Shown piece after piece: positions 5,403 through 6,499 of a DNA stretch of 6,499 bases. The notes beneath the pieces are model-generated. The model searched no databases. It saw only the letters and a list, made by a program, of their open reading frames with translations, and had not been told where the DNA came from. The stretch is from Rickettsiales bacterium (GTDB taxonomy: Bacteria > Pseudomonadota > Alphaproteobacteria > Rickettsiales > Deianiraeaceae). The translations under genes and the position numbers were made by a program. Numbering within the stretch: position 1 is the stretch's first letter; every line of letters begins with the position of its first letter. Location: positions 1 through 6,499 of the forward strand of contig JAFUUN010000086.1 in the NCBI GenBank assembly GCA_017477855.1, in the 5' to 3' direction.

Positions 5403-6470
5403 TCACTTCACATCTTCCATTACTTTGATGATATTGCAGCCGTATTTCAAGTTTGTATCAGAATGATATATCGCTGAACTCACTTGATTGACTGGTTTGT
5501 CGTAGCAGGTTTGCAAGATTTCAGCTGTTGTCGCGCCCGGTCTTCTTGAAGCATTACCTTTGAAGGCAACCATTTTACCAGTTCCCGGACGGCCATCATC
5601 AATTTTTGCATCCAACTCTGATGACATTTTTGAGCTTAAAGCACCCGTTGATTTATTACAAACACAAACTTCCGATTGTGATGCTTTACATCCGCAAGCG
5701 TAGTCATTTCCGAACAACGATACTGTGTTGTGGCCGTCAAGGGCGCTTTTATATCTTATGTCATTGGTTTCATAGTCGCTGTCTGGCACCATGTTGCTAA
5801 TCAAGAAGTTATATTTATATTCATAAACAATTGGATCTGACCAACCATGCAATGATACACTCAAATTGTTGTCAAACGAAGCTGGTGCCGAAAAACGTGC
5901 ACCATTTCCACGATAGGCATTGTCCTCGCTCCACCACGAAGTTGCGCCAGTAATTGGATTGTCGCAACCCCAACAAGTTATATGGCTGATGTCTTCAATC
6001 ACACCTGCTTTTGAAAGCAAGCACATTGGATAGAACAACCCTTGCACGTTTTTGTTGTCCATCACTTTTCTTGTTGAGCTATAACCGTGATTGGTATTTG
6101 CAATTAATTCACAAAACTGTTGATGTGTTTTTGTCAGAATACTGTTTGGACCACTTCTGGTCCAATCTTTATATGTTCCTTGAAATTCTGCATACTTTAA
6201 ACAAGTTTTCCTGCTCATTGAACCGGGCAGCAATTTGTAAGTATCATAAAACTGATGAAATGCTTTCTCATAGTAATCAAATTCAAAAATGATACGTTGT
6301 ATTTTAGCACGATCAACAATCTGTCTTCCTACTAAAAGAGAACCAACAAGAAGTGATAAAATCAGAAGAACAATAGATAATTCTATAAGTGTAAAAGATT
6401 TTTTAAGAGATGATGCAAAGCTTAAACTACTCTCTCTCTCTCTCTCTCGCTGCGCGAAGAGATAACAATA
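5403..6470 (-). CDS. Large cysteine-rich type IV prepilin/pseudopilin-like protein, start codon out of frame
   Basis: The frame is open from the stop at 6473-6471 to TGA at 5405-5403. It holds a class III signal, KKS followed by FTLIELSIVLLILSLLVGS (from about 6404 leftward), then GRQIVDRAKIQRI and a helix with aromatic residues: the N-terminal assembly helix of type IV pilins and type II secretion pseudopilins. Glu5 of the mature protein is present; the residue before the cleavage site is Ser, where Gly is usual. The mature protein would have 330 residues, large for a pilin, with 11 cysteines (mature positions about 65, 95, 125, 141, 144, 234, 236, 244, 246, 297, 320), including CWGC and a CGC...CVC pair. 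The motif LDAKIDDGRPGTGKMVAF lies near the C-terminus. No ATG, GTG or TTG precedes the signal in this frame; the first in-frame candidate is TTG 6233, which would delete the pilin helix. ATG 6487 reaches the frame only if the upstream dinucleotide tract changes length. A surface or secretion filament role is likely; the partner system is not in the window. Confidence 0.75.
   Translation of the reverse strand, partial: YCYLFAQRERERESSLSFASSLKKSFTLIELSIVLLILSLLVGSLLVGRQIVDRAKIQRIIFEFDYYEKAFHQFYDTYKLLPGSMSRKTCLKYAEFQGTYKDWTRSGPNSILTKTHQQFCELIANTNHGYSSTRKVMDNKNVQGLFYPMCLLSKAGVIEDISHITCWGCDNPITGATSWWSEDNAYRGNGARFSAPASFDNNLSVSLHGWSDPIVYEYKYNFLISNMVPDSDYETNDIRYKSALDGHNTVSLFGNDYACGCKASQSEVCVCNKSTGALSSKMSSELDAKIDDGRPGTGKMVAFKGNASRRPGATTAEILQTCYDKPVNQVSSAIYHSDTNLKYGCNIIKVMEDVK
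6430..6448. repeat. CT/AG dinucleotide tract (19 bases) upstream of the prepilin signature
   Basis: Nine CT units plus one C on the + strand, read as GAGAG... in the leftward gene. It lies between the only nearby ATG (6487-6485, followed by KLFNNIVISSRS codons) and the prepilin hydrophobic helix. As written, the ATG frame runs through the tract and stops at TAA 6424-6422. With 17 or 23 bases the two frames join; with 21 bases the frame stops at TAG just after the tract. Tracts of this kind change length by slipped-strand mispairing. Confidence 0.9.
6443..6462. repeat. Short GC-rich hairpin adjoining the dinucleotide tract
   Basis: TCTCTCGC (6443-6450), a TGC loop and GCGAAGAGA (6454-6462) can form eight pairs with one bulged A. 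One arm uses the end of the CT tract. In the leftward mRNA it would fall in the leader region just before the prepilin signature, where it could affect translation or promote slippage. Function is inferred from pairing only. Confidence 0.4.
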
Positions 6471-6499
6471 TTATTAAAAAGTTTCATAAAACAAGTAAA

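Noticed and set aside
5403..6233. Taking TTG at 6233 as the start of the prepilin-like gene
   Set aside because: The frame continues upstream with an unmistakable prepilin helix (FTLIELSIVLL...), so a TTG start would cut off the defining domain. The TTG encodes a leucine in KLLPGS.
1..6499. CRISPR arrays, tRNA or rRNA genes, insertion sequence ends
   Set aside because: No regularly spaced repeats, no cloverleaf with a TTCGA-type T-loop, and no transposase frame or terminal inverted repeats were seen on either strand.

Overview
The window looks like chromosomal DNA of a Gram-negative bacterium, most likely an AT-rich, host-associated alphaproteobacterium. The reasons are a lipid A gene (lpxC), an FtsA with a C-terminal membrane helix, an isoleucyl-tRNA synthetase C-terminus that reads like the long IleS type found in Rickettsia, and a prepilin-like protein with an FTLIEL N-terminus. 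The taxonomic placement is inference; there is no rRNA or other phylogenetic marker that I could test.

Layout, left to right. Positions 1-71 are a GC-rich, repeat-like tract just past the stop of a leftward gene. Positions 72-974 (-) encode a putative lipoprotein of the phytochelatin synthase family with an intact Cys-His-Asp triad. Positions 1018-1899 (-) encode a PlsY-family membrane protein that keeps the fold signature but has lost the acyltransferase motifs, and carries a lysine-rich tail. These two genes probably form one transcript from an extended -10 promoter at 1916-1943. A 165-base divergent intergenic region follows, then ftsA on the + strand (about 2065-3312, non-ATG start). ftsA converges on, and overlaps by 9 bases, the last gene of a leftward operon: ileS C-terminal piece (4465-5271), lpxC (3629-4462) and a small three-helix membrane protein (3304-3636), with spacings of +2 and -8 bases. 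Upstream of that operon sits a clean rho-independent terminator (about 5316-5348), which ends a leftward gene for a large cysteine-rich pilin-like protein (5403 to about 6470).

The most notable feature is at the right end. The prepilin reading frame has no ATG, GTG or TTG codon before its FTLIEL signature. The only nearby ATG (6487-6485) lies in a different frame, on the far side of a 19-base CT/AG dinucleotide tract. Loss of one repeat unit, or gain of two, would fuse that ATG in frame to the prepilin. This is the arrangement expected of a phase-variable (contingency) gene, although a one-unit sequencing error would look the same.

A second theme is decay or repurposing of core-gene homologues. 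PlsY lacks its active-site motifs, LpxC has proline where the catalytic histidine should be, and IleS is present only as its last 268 residues behind a terminator. Either the organism is losing or remodelling these functions, or these are second copies whose intact partners lie elsewhere.
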